NCBI RefSeq assembly: GCF_963678635.1
Contig: NC_087063.1
Coordinates: 60,706,759-60,770,758 of the forward strand
From: Symsagittifera roscoffensis
Lineage: Eukaryota; Xenacoelomorpha; Acoela; Convolutidae
Direction: 5' to 3'
DNA: 64,000 bases
The stretch's first letter is position 1. Each line of letters begins with the position of its first letter. Shown one piece after another: positions 26,503 through 38,749 of this stretch. A program made the position numbers and the translations under genes. Under the pieces are notes generated by a model. The model had not been told where the DNA came from, made no database searches, and was given only the letters and a program-made list of their open reading frames with translations.

Positions 26503-28125
26503 TTTAATAAGATCAATTGATTCATTTAGTTTGATAGTTTTGATGATAGCAGAAGACAATGTCTGGCAACAGACTTTTTGAGCATGTTTGCGTTTTAAAT
26601 GGCAGTTCCATTGACAGATTTAGTTTTTCTTCTAAAGGTTTTGTCTCGGCTTAAATGGTTTCGACTGATGTTATTTCTGTTTAATTTTCTCAAAAGTTGT
26701 CGTTTGAAGGACTAATTTTTGATTTTTTTGTGCTTCCACAGAGGCCGTCAAGCTAGAGAATTTTCGTAAGGCTCAAAATGTTTTAAAGCGCATTGTCTCG
26801 GCTCAACAGTCTTCTACCCAAGTATAGTCTGCTCAGTATCCACTTGATAAGTTTTGTTTTTGTTGCATATTGAAAACTGGCCGCTCTGTTTCTCAGTAAC
26901 TTTCCTCAAACCCAACCGCATTCCAAACAAACAAAAAAGTCAGATTTAAAAATGTTTCGTTTCAATTTTCTTTACTCAGGCGTTTGTCTTTTTTGAACTA
27001 GCTGCTGTGCTATTTATTGTCGTATCGCAAGTTGTTCAAAGCTGTGCTTCGCATCTGTATAATTTTTCCTGGGTTGAATTTTGAGTAAATTGAATTTAAC
27101 TGTAGCATGAAAATATGAAACAACACTTGGCTGAAAAGCATATTCGGGTTTTAGTCAATTCTTATTTAGACTGGAAAAATTGGACACAACTTGATTGTTT
27201 ATATATACGAGGATTGAAAGTTCGGTGCATAGACATTTGTGTCCATGACATTTGTGTCTTTGACAAAATTGTCCTAAACTATAAAATTGTACCAGACATT
27301 TTGTCCAGACGAAAATGTCTGAAATTATTTTCTTCCATTTGACCTTGTGATCTTTAATTCTTTGATGTTTTCCGTATGTTTGATCGTTCTCCTATTAGGT
27401 TCTTCATGTACCAAAAGCCATAGAAAAATTAAAGCGAGGCCGAGTTTTGATAAACAATTTTTTAAAAAGTTCAAAGCAATTTAGACCGAGCGGTGAAGTC
27501 ATTAGTTTCAAGATGAAAGGTCGGAAGTTAAAATCTCGGATCGGAAAAAGTTTTTCTTTCTCAATTTGGTTGAAAATTCTTTACGAAAAACCCAAAGTTG
27601 GGTGAATAGGGCAAATTCGATGTGAGTTGACTCGGTTGGGTAAGAAGGAAAGGGGGTAAGAAAGAAAAGCTTGATTACATTCATCAAGCTTGGCAACTCC
27701 AACTCTCAATGTCAAATCTAGGTTTTTGACGAGAGCCATTTGCCGCCAGTCGGCCTATGTAGTTATCTTTAAAATAGTTGAAGATCGGTTGAGCTGTCGG
27801 GGGCACGTTTTTTGCAGTGTTTCAAATGCCTTGGAAACGTCGCTTACTGGCAAGAAAGCGGTACTTAGTAGCATTCTTACATGCTCACGGAACTCCAGAT
27901 CAATCCTATAGTTATTTTTATTTTTACATGCTCACGGAACTGCAGGTCAGTCAAGTCTATAGTTATTTGTTTTTCCAGTAGACTGATCGTGGCGCCACAT
28001 GCTTTGGCACATATAGAAATAACAATATTGAATTTTTAAATGTTTGGCTTGGGATGTAAGTGCATTTTTGACCGCTATTTCGAAATCAATGGTTGCTTAT
28101 TTGGGAAGTTCTATTTCGAAACAGT
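26503..28125. other. No gene recognised; candidate outer end of a MULE-like element
   Basis: Mostly featureless. From ~27228 to 27325 the words GACATTT and TGTCC alternate several times; similar words recur in the opposite order at ~29075-29175, on the other side of the FLYWCH/MULE remnant. Confidence 0.35.
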
Positions 28126-28811
28126 TTAACAGTCGAATATCAGACTATTCTTTCTTGTCTGGAAGCAATCTGGATGCACAATAGGGACCAGAACTCCTTC
28201 AGCTGATGCATGTTTTGTGCTTATCTGAAAAAAAAAACATTCGGTGCCGTTGAAAACGTGCCTCGTTGAACCAATCATCAGCACCACTATGGAAATCCAG
28301 TCCTGGAAGAGTGGTGAAAACCATAATTCGCTTAGTATCATCTGGACCAGAGTCAAAATGAAGGAAGCGTTCGCCACTGTGAGTGACTTTCAGCAAGTCT
28401 GGTAGTTCAAAACCAATTATTAATTTTTGTTCCTGCATTCTGGGCCGGCTTGACTCTGTGGACGGTTCTCTGGTTGGGTTAACAGTTTGGAATCACTGCT
28501 GCTGATGTTTTTCTGTTAGGGTCACATTGAACGGAAATAATTGTTTGCCTAGAAGGCTCATCTGCTACAACTGCTCTAGTTTTAAGAGCTGCTCTGATTT
28601 TTCGCTTTTCAAGGTCAGCTGGATCTGGGGAGTGATTGTGATCATTTGTGCATTCACTTTGATCATCCAGCCAATCGCGCAGGCGGCCATCACATTTTGA
28701 TAAAACACATCGCCACGAAATTGAAGTGTCTGTCAGAAATCGATAGTTGAAATAAGCGTATGCATCAAAAGCTAGCAATTCGTTGTTTTTTTTTGCCTTA
28801 AGGATTTCCAT
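28126..28811 (-). pseudogene. FLYWCH zinc finger and MULE transposase fragment
   Basis: From ATG 28811 the frame encodes a FLYWCH-type finger: YFNYRFL, then W-R-C...C-D-G-R and H-N-H-S-P (residues ~18-62). It terminates at 28479. In another frame, 28438-28199 encodes a segment resembling the start of a MULE transposase core (FLHFDSGPDDTKRIMVFTT and DDWFNEARF). A further fragment continues to 28126. In animals, FLYWCH fingers next to MULE-type transposases are typical of Mutator-like elements and their domesticated relatives. Several frame changes and the absence of the catalytic D-D-E core make it a relic. Confidence 0.6.
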
Positions 28812-29332
28812 GGTTCAACACAAACTCAAGGGCTTTTATAAGGATATTCGAATCAGTCATAGCTAAGCTACGTTTGGCGTGAGCACCAACCAAGCGATAA
28901 TTGTTCAGGTATGTGTAACTGATTTGAGTCCTCGTTTAATTGAGTCTCTAATGCTAATCAGTGAAAATTCTGGTCTTATTGCCTAGTTGCGCGGCCTCAT
29001 CAAGTTGATCGTTCTTATTCAAATTTTTTTTAAATACTCCGGTTGTTATCGGGGTTGTCAATTAGCTGGAAAGTTTTGGACAATGTTGTCTGGGAACCAA
29101 ATATCTTGGACATTTTTTAATTTTCAGAAATTTTTGTCCGGGAAAAAAATGTCTTGGAAACAATTGTCCAGACACGGAACGTTCTTGTGCCTGAATTTTG
29201 ATTTATTTGTTGGCTCAATACAACTTTGTTTTTTTCTTAAATAGTTTCCAATAGTCTATATGTATAAAAAGAAGCACCTTACCATGTTGACTAGAAGCAC
29301 CGTTACCTACTGGTAAGCTGGAAAACTTGATC
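28812..29332. other. Flank of the MULE-like remnant, no gene seen
   Basis: Contains the second cluster of TGTCC and GACATTT words (~29075-29175). Nothing else is recognised. Confidence 0.35.
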
Positions 29333-30378
29333 AGGCTTTCAATTTCGTGAAAAAGAATGACAAAGTTTGAGAGCCAACTCATTAGCTTGTGCGTGTCTTT
29401 GTTACTGATTTTTAAACTAGAGAGTACGTTTGAAACAAATATAAGTAATTGGTACCAGAACAAAGAGAACATTTAAGAATTCTTTAAAAATTGTGGAATA
29501 TTGTAGAAGTGCTAAAAAGTCGAAAGAGCGCACATGTAAATTAAAAAAATACCAAGTGAGTATTTTTTTTCAAAATTCAAAAAACTTGATAACTCGAATG
29601 GTTCTCTCGATGAAATTCGTTGTTTTGCTGGTACAGATAGACTGCCCAAATTTACTCTGGAGCTAGAGTGCGCTCTGCCGGTGTTAATTTTCGGGTCACG
29701 ATTGCACTCTGCCGAAACAACCCCGGCAGAGCGCACTCTGTAACTATATAAGGTTCTCTTTCTGTTAATGCCACGAGAAATTATACATCAGAGTCTAACT
29801 CCGCGCGGAGAAAACATTTTCATTTTACCGAGAAACTTTATTGTTCTATTGGGTATGTATAACCCGGAGATTTTGAAAAACACATTGGAGTTGCATCGAT
29901 GTTAAGTATGATGGTCCGTAGCAATTTTTCAAACAAAATTTCAGTGATATCCAATTCAGTTTGAACTAGTCAGTATGTCAGAAACTTGTTGTTTGTGTTT
30001 CCAGTTGCCAAATTTGGATAGGTTTGTATTTTTTTTGTTTTTAGTAATTGGAGGTGAGTTATAATCAAATTGAATTTCATTCTAGAATCAAAAGATAAAA
30101 TAACACTGGCTCAGACGATACTGTTCAGAAGTTAATTCTTTCTGATAAAATAATTTTGGCTGCAAAAAATTCTGCTGTACTTCACTGTTTTTACTATTTT
30201 TAAAGGTACCGAATTAGTAATACAAATTCATAGGTTCAAGTTTTGTTTCATGGGCATAGAGTTCTCAAATACGCTTCGATTGAACGTTTGAATAACATTT
30301 TTTTTTGTTGCGCTGCAGTTAAATCAGGATTGATACTCAAAGGTTGCCCTATTCGTATCTAATTAAAAATGGTATATA

Positions 30379-31743
30379 CAGGGTGTTCCAAAAGCTTTGA
30401 AACTTCTGAAAAGGCTGTAATTTTTGACTGAAATGATGTATGAGTCATTTTTCGCAAGGTGATAGATGAGATGTGGAATTTTCAGAATCCGTCAACAAAT
30501 AACAATTGGGAGAAACACAAAAATTGTTTTGCGCCATTTTCTTGATTTTCAATCCATACTTCATTGAGTTGTTCACGCCGGTTTTCAAGCTCGTTCATTT
30601 TATCAAAGAAATGAAATTCAATGATGAGCAGCGCAAATTCATTATCCTCCAATTTGCAAAAGGATTGTCAGCAATTGCTGTCAAGCGAAAATGTCTTTAA
30701 ACATATGCCATTTGGGGAAGGCAACGAATCAAGTTCACCCTGACCGATTTTCAACGTGAATGGCAACGATTTCAAGACAGTTGCGACACCATGAAAACAA
30801 GGACAAATCAAGCTTACGAGCGTCATCAAGGGCACTTGATATCCCTTCAACAAGTTTATGGTGGATTTTGAGGCGAGACTTAAAGTTTGTTCCATTCAAA
30901 GTCAACAAACTGCATTAAATATCAGAAGGAAATTACGAATTGTGAGAAACATTTTGCTTGTTGTTTTTATCTCAGGATCGGAACTTTCACTCGAAGGTTC
31001 TCTGGAGTGACGAAAAATGGTGGGTTCTGGACCCAGAGTAGAACAGCCAAAATGGTCGGATTTGGGCACCTTGCAACCCTCGTGATTTCGAAGAAACTCG
31101 ATATCAGGGCGAAAGCAAATTATTGTGCTGGGCTGGCCTTCTTCAAGGCGAAGTCATAGGCCCTTTCTGGTTCAGAGATGAGAATTGAAGACCAATAACA
31201 GACAACCAAGTCGTCTATCTCGACATGCTGAGGAACCAAGTATGCCCTCTGGCAGAACACCAGCGAGATATTAGGAAACTTGGGTTCCAACAAGACGGCG
31301 CAACATGCCATACAACCCCTGTAGTATAACAGTTTCTACAGACTATTTTGGTGACCGCATTATCAGTCGTAATTCCCAATTTCCTTTGCCAGCTCAAAGC
31401 CCAGACCTGAATCCCCTGGCCTACTGATTCTGGGGCTGTGGTTGTGCTGCAATTCATCGCGAAAACCCCAGGACCACTGCCGAACTGATCACAAGCGTTG
31501 AAAATTTCTGTCGTGGGATCACACATGATCAGATTTCAGCTGTCACAGCCTCAATTCATAAGCGAATGATCAAATGTCAAGAAAATGGCGGGAAAAATTT
31601 TGAGCATCTCTTGAAATGAATGATTTTTACTTTAAATGTAATTTCCACATCTCGTCTATAACGTGTTAAATTTTCATGTGTCCACTCAATTCAGTTAGAA
31701 ATGACAGCCTTTTCAAAATCCTCATAGGGTTTGGAACACCCTG
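30379..31743 (+). mobile_element. Mariner/Tc1-superfamily element, copy 1, inactive
   Basis: Ends read CAGGGTGTTCC...GGAACACCCTG with imperfect ~60-bp terminal inverted repeats and TA on both sides, the signature of Tc1/mariner insertion. Remnants of transposase are visible: an N-terminal helix-turn-helix region starting MKFNDEQRKF (30612 on), LWSDEKWW with the first catalytic Asp, FQQDGATCH with the second, and AQSPDLNPL with the third position. Stops and frame changes break the coding region, including a TGA where a conserved Trp is expected after SPDLNPLAY. Relative to copy 2, about 80 bp are missing after the DNA-binding region. Confidence 0.85.
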
Positions 31744-32244
31744 TAGTTGGTGCATTGTACATCAGTCAGAACTAGTTGCAGTTATCAAGTTCCAGTTGCA
31801 GTTATTGCGTTCTAGTACTAGTTAAACAGTTCGACTTGCAGATAAGTAATTGATTCTGCCTTTTTATTCTCAAAAAGGAACGTATCGTTTCTGACAATTA
31901 CCAGCTGAGTTAGGGAAAGAATAAGTTGAAACAATGTTTTTAGTACGGTCGGGCACTAAAATAGGCTGAGTTTTTAGTAGGTTTAGGGGCATTTGGCAGG
32001 CTTCTGGCCTCCAACACTTGCAATTCGACCATATTAGCGGCTTTTTTTGTTTATTAGGGTGAAGTTTTTCAGCAGAAAAAGTTGTTTAATTCAAAAGAGC
32101 TATCAAGCGTAATTGAGACCAGCTCGATATTCGAAAGGTCGAGAAATTCTAAAAAAAAAAAGAAGAAACCATGTCTTACGCTTAAAATTCGATGTCTGTT
32201 ATTTCAAAGTATTAGCTGTTGGGACCTACAAGAGGCCAGGGATG

Positions 32245-32574
32245 TTATTGAATCGTTTTTTCGGCGTTTGTATGACCTGAGATCTGCTAATAATTCCCTT
32301 GCTGGAAAATTTTTCATAAGATCTCCAATAGAGTGAGTGTCCAACCTAGTCACGGGTCAGATGTTGAATTTCTGAAACAACCTTTTTTTTGAGAAAAAAA
32401 AATACGAAATTGTCAACATAGCTGTCCAAAGTATCCTTTGGTGGGAATAAACCAGGCTCTTGCCTTTTTTGCAGTTTTTTATTCGGAGATAAGAGCTTCG
32501 GAGGATCTCGTCTGGCTGGTCCAGACAGTGAAATTGATATTTACAGTGAACTAGCCCGTAAGCTCAAATGGTGA
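32245..32574 (+). pseudogene. Exon-derived paralogue of the RG/acidic-tail gene, copy 1
   Basis: Nucleotides 32403-32574 align with 24820-25040 of the RG exon: the parts for GTCAACATAGCT and the acidic tail (DIYSELARKLKW, then TGA) are recognisable. The RG repeats and most Ser-rich codons are missing. The upstream piece 32245-32336 (EARDVIESFFRRLYDL) ends at a good donor, AGA|GTGAGT, and may be a preceding exon of the same ancestral gene. Frame breaks and missing parts make function unlikely. Confidence 0.55.
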
Positions 32575-32599
32575 AGTAAGCCATTATTTAAGCGAGTAC

Positions 32600-34900
32600 A
32601 CAACAAAACGACAAGCATTACGAAAGCGAGCTCAAATCATCAAAGCACTAACTTTTACTAGAGCAAAAAGGTAAAATTCGCAGACGCTTATGGTTTTGGC
32701 TGTTTTCACATATTTTATCGCTGAAAATGGCCCCACTCACATGTTTGCGTTAAATTTTCAAATTTACAAAAAAATTGAAAGAACTGAGTTCGATTTAAAA
32801 AGAAATCTATAGCAAAGATCTAATGCAAACGTTCAAAACATATTTGTGTTTTATGAGCTTTTTGCAAAACAGATATATTAGCGAGTTAAATTCAAATGGT
32901 ATAACCAGATCCCATTGGCCCCAAAATAGTCACGAGACAGGCCATTGGGCAATACATTGTTGTTTGAAAAGAGTAGTTTGAGAAGTACATTTGTTTTTTT
33001 TTAAATGTCAGGTAGGAAACCAGCATCAAACATCTCCATTCCACCATTGGCGACATATTCAAGACTTCACAAATGAGCCGTTTTTATTTTTTTTTCACTA
33101 TTTCCGTTTATGAACTAAATTTGAACTCCATTTGCATCTAAATTAACTATTTGCATCTAAATTAAATGATATTTAATCGTTGTAATTTGTTATACCAAGC
33201 GATAACCTTACAACAAAGCAATTGTTACGAAAGCAAGTACAAATCCAGGAACCAATCTTACTAGTGCAGGAAGACAAGATTCGACCAACTACTGCAATCA
33301 CCCTGTGCTCAGCCTGACAATATTGGCTGTTTTCGAATAATTTAACGCTGAAATTCACCTCCATCCAAAAGTTTGATATAATTCTTCAACTTTCACATTA
33401 AGAACTGAAAGAAAAACAGATAAGTTTGAATAAAGATCCAAAGCAAAGTTTTCATGCAAGCATGCAACACAAATTGGTTTTTATTAGCCTTTTGCAAAAT
33501 GATGTTGAGAAAAATTATGATGTTTGCCCTTCTAATTCCAGATAAATCGATGCCACTCGCCATAAAATCATTATATTGTGGTTTGATGCCCATCATTATA
33601 TTGTGGGTCAGAGAGGTCCAGGAAGTATTTAATTATCAAAAATTGAACTCATATATACCGAATCAAAAGTGGTGTTGTTTTTAGCTTATTTATTCCATTT
33701 CTCAAATTTGGTCAACGATTAAGATGATTTTTTCCATCCAAATATAAATGCTAGGAAATCGTCGTACTTAGTTTAACTGAGCGAGTACACTACAACAAAG
33801 CGACAAGCATTAGGAAAACCAGCAGAAATCATCAAAGCTACCCATTTAACTAGAGCAAAAAGATAAAATTCTAGAACCCGTTCCAACACTGTGCACATAA
33901 ACTTTTGGCTGTTTTCAATTTATTTAAAGCTGAAAATGACCCCCATCCACACTTTCGATGTAAGTTTTCAACTTGACAAAAAAATTGAAAGAATCGAGAG
34001 CAATGAAAAAAATATCCAAAACAAAGATCCAATGCAATTATATCAGACGTTTTTGCTTTTTAATAGCATTTCGCAAAACAGATATACAAGCGAAATAAAT
34101 TCCGTTTGACCTTATAATTCAAATTGTATAAATCGATCGCATAGGCCTCAAAATTTTCACAGGATAGACTTTTGTCCGATACATTGTTGTTTGAAGATAA
34201 ATTCGAGAAGTTCATTTTTTTAGATGTCAGAGAGAGAATGTTAATCAAACATCTTCATTCTTCCTTTAGCGTCAAAGACAGGACTTCACAATAGAGCTGT
34301 TCTTTTTTTCTTCTTTTTTTTCCATTTTTCGTTTTTGATTTAAAATATAACTTTATGCAGCGAATCAATTTTGGTGTTTTGTTGAGCTTTTTCAGTGCAT
34401 TGCTTAAATTTGAGTCACCGATGAAAAATCTTGGCTTCTAAATAATATGAATTTTAATTGTTGTAAATAAGTCAAGTACATAATAATTAAGCGACAAGTT
34501 TTACGAAAACAAGTACAAATCATCCAATCAAAACACTGGAGAAAGAAGGCAACTTTTAAGCAATTATTGCAAACACTCTGTGCACACTCGTGCCATTTTG
34601 GCTGTTTCCAAATAATTGAATGCTGAAAATGATATCCATCCAAACTGAAAAATCTGAGTTTAATTTGAAAGAAGATCCAAAGCAAAAATCTCATACAAAC
34701 ATCCAAAACAAATTGGACCTTTGTTAAATTTTTGCCAATCTGTAATAGCGAATTAAATGCTGTTTGCCCACCTAATTCAAGTGCAGGTAAATTGTTCCTG
34801 ACAATTACCATCTGGGATAGGGAAAGAATAATTTAAGAAAAGCTTTTAGTATGGTCGGGCAATCAATAGACATAGTTTTTAGTAGTTTTAGGGGCATATG
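32600..34900. repeat. Older ~0.6-kb monomers within the duplication unit
   Basis: The landmark CGACAAGCATTACGAAAGC and its variants recur near 32606, 33212, 33792 and 34480. Each is followed ~130 bp later by TTGGCTGTTT and GCTGAAAATG. Alternate monomers are closer (the first with the third, the second with the fourth), giving a two-monomer ~1.2-kb higher-order repeat. The same series recurs in unit 2. Confidence 0.65.
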
Positions 34901-35463
34901 GCCGGCTCGAGGCCTCCAACACTTGCTATCCGACCACAGGTGTGGAAAGACTTGGCTGTTCAATATTAAATGTGTTTTCCGGTTGGTTGGCCGAGACAGC
35001 AGAAGTATGATCTTAGATAGAATAAACCGAGGAGGCATTAGTACCATCCTCCTCCCTTTTTTCATCAAATTGAAGACTGATTTTTGTTAAACTCGCCGTC
35101 CTATCTAATTTTTCACTTACGGCAGATAGGTCATCTTCCCTTTGCCATCATTCAAACTCGACTTCTCTTATTTTTCTCCTATGATCCTCAGCTAAGGCCT
35201 CCAATTCTAATTAATTTTGCTGCTGTTTTAACTTCAAAGCTACGCTGGCCTTCCCGGCAAGTTCTTACTACAACTTATTCAATGCGAGATTGCGTTCATC
35301 TCAATAGAGTTCTTTGATTCCAATCCGTATACCGACTGGAACGTGAGCTTGAACTTGAATCATGGCTCGTTTTGTGTTCGATTTCTTAAGAGCTACATTT
35401 GACCTTTTGGACCACGTGCCTCCAATTTGAAGCGAAGATTTAGGCCTAGTGTCGCCAGCTACT

Positions 35464-35826
35464 TCATTTTTGAGTCTTTTCTTCAGTCTCATTTACTTCT
35501 GATTTTTCTAAACGAAATTTATTAATTTCAGCCTCCTGTAAAATCTTACTACTAGTCTTTGTTAATTTGTGGAGCCAAAGATCTTGTTTTGGTATGTATT
35601 TGTGGGGGTGTTCGGCTTTTCCAGCCAATTGAATGATTTCCTCATTTTTTTCAATTGCCTGTTTCATTAAAGTTTTGCGTTTTTTGATAACTGTCTCGAT
35701 TTTTGTCGAGCAGCTTTGATTTTCAATGTGTTTTAGTACGAGAGCATGGCATTTGTACAGATCTTTTTCTGCGGAGTCTCTGTTTTCAAACAACTTATTT
35801 AATCTTTTTTGTATCTTTTCATCCAT
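35464..35826 (-). CDS. Gag-like coiled-coil ORF, copy 1
   Basis: 120 aa from ATG 35826, rich in Lys and Glu and helical (RLNKLFENRDSAEKDLYKC). Beyond its stop, the other frames of the minus strand continue with Ser/Lys-rich and Gln/Glu-rich helical segments down to ~34930 (KLKQQQN, LELEALAEDHRRKIREVE), broken by stops. This layout resembles the N-terminal part of Gag in BEL/Pao-type elements, which is tentative. No capsid core, zinc knuckle or RT was found nearby, so it is probably a remnant carried along by the tandem duplications. Confidence 0.4.
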   Translation of the reverse strand: MDEKIQKRLNKLFENRDSAEKDLYKCHALVLKHIENQSCSTKIETVIKKRKTLMKQAIEKNEEIIQLAGKAEHPHKYIPKQDLWLHKLTKTSSKILQEAEINKFRLEKSEVNETEEKTQK

Positions 35827-37173
35827 GCTTTTAGCGAATCTCTTTGCTAGATGCTCAGTGAATTACAAACGAAGCTTAAAAGAAGAATAATCGTTCTTTT
35901 TCAGTAGGCTTTCAATAACGTGAAAAAGACTGACAAAATTTGAGAGCCAACTCATCAGATTGTGCGTGTCTTTGTTACTGATTTTTATACTCGAGAGTAC
36001 GTTTGAAACAAATATAGGTAAATGGTGCCAGAAAAAAAGAGAAAACTTAAGAATTCTTTAAAAATTAATGAATAATGTAGAAGTGCTAAAAAGCCGACAG
36101 CGCACATATAAATATCAAAAGTATGTAATTTTTTTTCCAAAATTCAAAAAACTTTAATGAAACAGGCAATTGAAAAAAATGATGAAATCATTCAATTGGC
36201 TGGAAACGCCGAACACCCCGACAAATACATACCAAAACAAGATCTTTGGCTCCACAAATAAACAAAGACTAGTAGTAAGGTTTTACAGGAGGTTGAAATT
36301 TATAAATTGTTTAGAAAAATCAGAAGTAAATGAGACGGAAGAAAAGACTCAAAAATGAAGTAGCTGGCGACTTTAACTTGACTGGTTCTCTCGATGAAAT
36401 TCGTTGTTTTGCTCGTACAGATAGGCTGGCCCAAATTTACTCTGGAGCTATAGTGCGCTCTGCCGGTGTTAAATTTCGGGTCACGATTACACTCTACCGA
36501 AACAACACCGGCAGAGCGCACTCTATAATAATATATGCTTCTCTTTCTGTTAATGCCACGAAATTATACATCAGACTCTAACTCGGCGTGGAGAAAGCAT
36601 TTTCGTTTTACCGAGAAATTTTATTGTTCTTTTGGGTATGTATAACCCGGAGATTTTTAAAAACACAGAGTTGCATCGATGTTAAGTATGATGATCGGTA
36701 GCAAATTTTCAAACAAAATTTCAGTCATATCCAATTCTGTTTGATTTAGTCAGTTTATCAGAAACTTGTTATTTGTCTTTCCATTTGCCAAATTTTGATA
36801 GGTTTTTACTAATTTTTATTGTTTTTAATAATTGGAGGTGAGTTATAATCAAATTGAATTTCATTCTAGAATCAAAAGATAAAATAACACTGGCTCAGAC
36901 GATACTGTTCAGAAGTTAATTCTACTTTTTCTGATTAAATAATTTTGGCTGGAAAAAGTTCTGCTGCACTTCACTGTTCTTACTATTTTTAAAGGTGCCG
37001 AATTAGTAATACAAATTCTTAGGTTGAAGTTTTGTTTTATGAGCTTAGATATCTCAAATACGCTTCGATTGAACATTTGATTAACATTAACGTTTTTTTT
37101 GTTGCGCTGTAGTTAAATCAGGATTGATACTCAAAGGTTCCTGGAATTCGTATCAAGCTAAAAATGGTATATA

Positions 37174-38610
37174 CAATGTGTTCCAAAACCTTTGAGACTT
37201 TTGAAAAGGCTGTCATTTTTGACTGAAATGATGTATGAGTCTGATTTTTCGCAGGGTGATAGATGAGATGTGGAATTTTGAGAATCCGTGAACAAATAAC
37301 AATTGGGAGAAACACAAAAATTGTTTTGCGCCATTTTCTTTATTTTCAATCCATACTTCACTGAATTGTTCACGCCAGTTTTTTCAAGCTCGTTCATTTT
37401 ATCAAAGAAATGAAATTCAATGATGAGCAGCGCAAATTCATTATCCTCCAATTCGCAAAAGAATTGTCAGCAATTGCTGTGAAGCGAAAATTTCTTGAAA
37501 CATATGCCATTTGGGGAAGGCAAAGAAGCAAGTTCACCTTGATTGGCCGATTTTCAACGTGATTGGCAACGGTTTCAAGACAGGCTTGTGGGACAGGTTA
37601 CCAACAGAGGTAGTCGACCAAAGATTCGAAATAACAAATATCTGAGAGTTCCGACACTATGAAAACAACCACAAATCAAGCATAAGGGCGTCATCAAGGG
37701 CACTTGATATCCCCTCAACCGGTTTATGGCGGATTTTGAGGCGAGACTTAAAGTTTGTTCCATTCAAAGTCAACAAACTGCATAAAATATCAGAAGGAAA
37801 TTACGAAATGTGAGAAACATTTTGCTTGTGGTTTTTTATCTCAGGATCGAAACTTTCACTCGAAGGTTCCCTGAAGTGACGAAAAATGGTTGGTTCTGGA
37901 CCCAGAGTCGAACACCCAAAATGTCGTATTTGGGCACCTTGCAACCCTCATGATTTCGAAGAAACTCGATATCAGGGCGAAAGCAAAATATTGTGCTGGG
38001 CTGGCCTTCTACAAGGCGAAGTCATAGGCCCTTTCTGGTTCAGAGATGAGAATGGAAGACCAATAACGGTCAACCAAGTTGTCTATCTCGACATGCTCAG
38101 GAACCAAGTATGCCCCCTGGTAGAACACCAGCGAGATATTAGGAAACTTTGGTTCCAACAATACGGCGCAACATGCCATAAAACCCCTGCAGTATCACAG
38201 TTTCTACAGACTGTTTTTGGTGACCGCATTATCTGTCGTAATTCCCAAACTCCTTTGCCAGCTCAGAGCCCAGACCTTAATCCCCTGGACTACTGATTCT
38301 GGGGCTATGGTTGTGCTGCAATTCATCGCGAAAACCCCAGGACCACTGCCGAACTGATCACAAGGGTTAAAAATTCCTGTCGTGGGATCACACAGGATCA
38401 GATTTCAGCTGTCACAGCCTCAATTCACGAGCGAATGATCAAATGTCAAGAAAATGGCGGGAAACATTTTCAACATCTCTTGAAATGAATGATTTTTACT
38501 TTAACAAATATTTCCACATCTCGTCTATAACGTCAAATTTTCATGTGTCCACTCAATTCAGTTAGAAATGACAGCCTTTTCAAAAGTCTCATAGGTTTTG
38601 GAACACCCTG
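37174..38610 (+). mobile_element. Mariner/Tc1-superfamily element, copy 2, inactive
   Basis: Lies at the equivalent place in duplication unit 2, with ends CAATGTGTTCC...GGAACACCCTG and TA flanks. The longest frame is 37886-38296. The second catalytic site reads FQQYGAT, so the Asp is lost to Tyr, and the same TGA for Trp as in copy 1 follows SPDLNPLDY. A TGA also interrupts the segment before SDEKW. Sharing the TGA shows that the element was already dead before the region was duplicated. Confidence 0.85.
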
Positions 38611-38749
38611 TAGTTGGTGCATTGTACATCATTCACAACTAGTTGCAGTTATCAAGTTCTAGTTGCAGTTATTGCGTTCTAGTACTAGTTACACAGTTCG
38701 ACTTGCAGATAGGTAATTGATTCTGCTTTTTTTTACGCTAAAAATCCGA

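Larger units (their letters stand above)
29333..35905. repeat. Unit 1 of a ~6.57-kb tandem duplication
   Basis: The homology starts at AGGCTTTCAAT (29333 and 35906) and runs the whole length. Each unit holds a dead mariner, an exon-derived pseudogene and the gag-like minus-strand ORF. Unit 1 has ~330 bp (~31870-32200) that unit 2 lacks. That extra part contains an older copy of the segment around TGGTCGGGCA also seen at 34853. Confidence 0.85.

Noticed and set aside
29512-29736. 74-aa minus-strand ORF and its relative at 36300-36521
   Set aside because: Both lie in duplicated DNA with a repeated CTCTGCCG word and show no domain; the frame is not preserved over its full length between copies.
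34851-35090. 79-aa plus-strand ORF repeated at 41426, 45284 and 49010
   Set aside because: It is antisense to the gag-like Glu-rich minus-strand frame; its repetition follows from the tandem array and not from selection.
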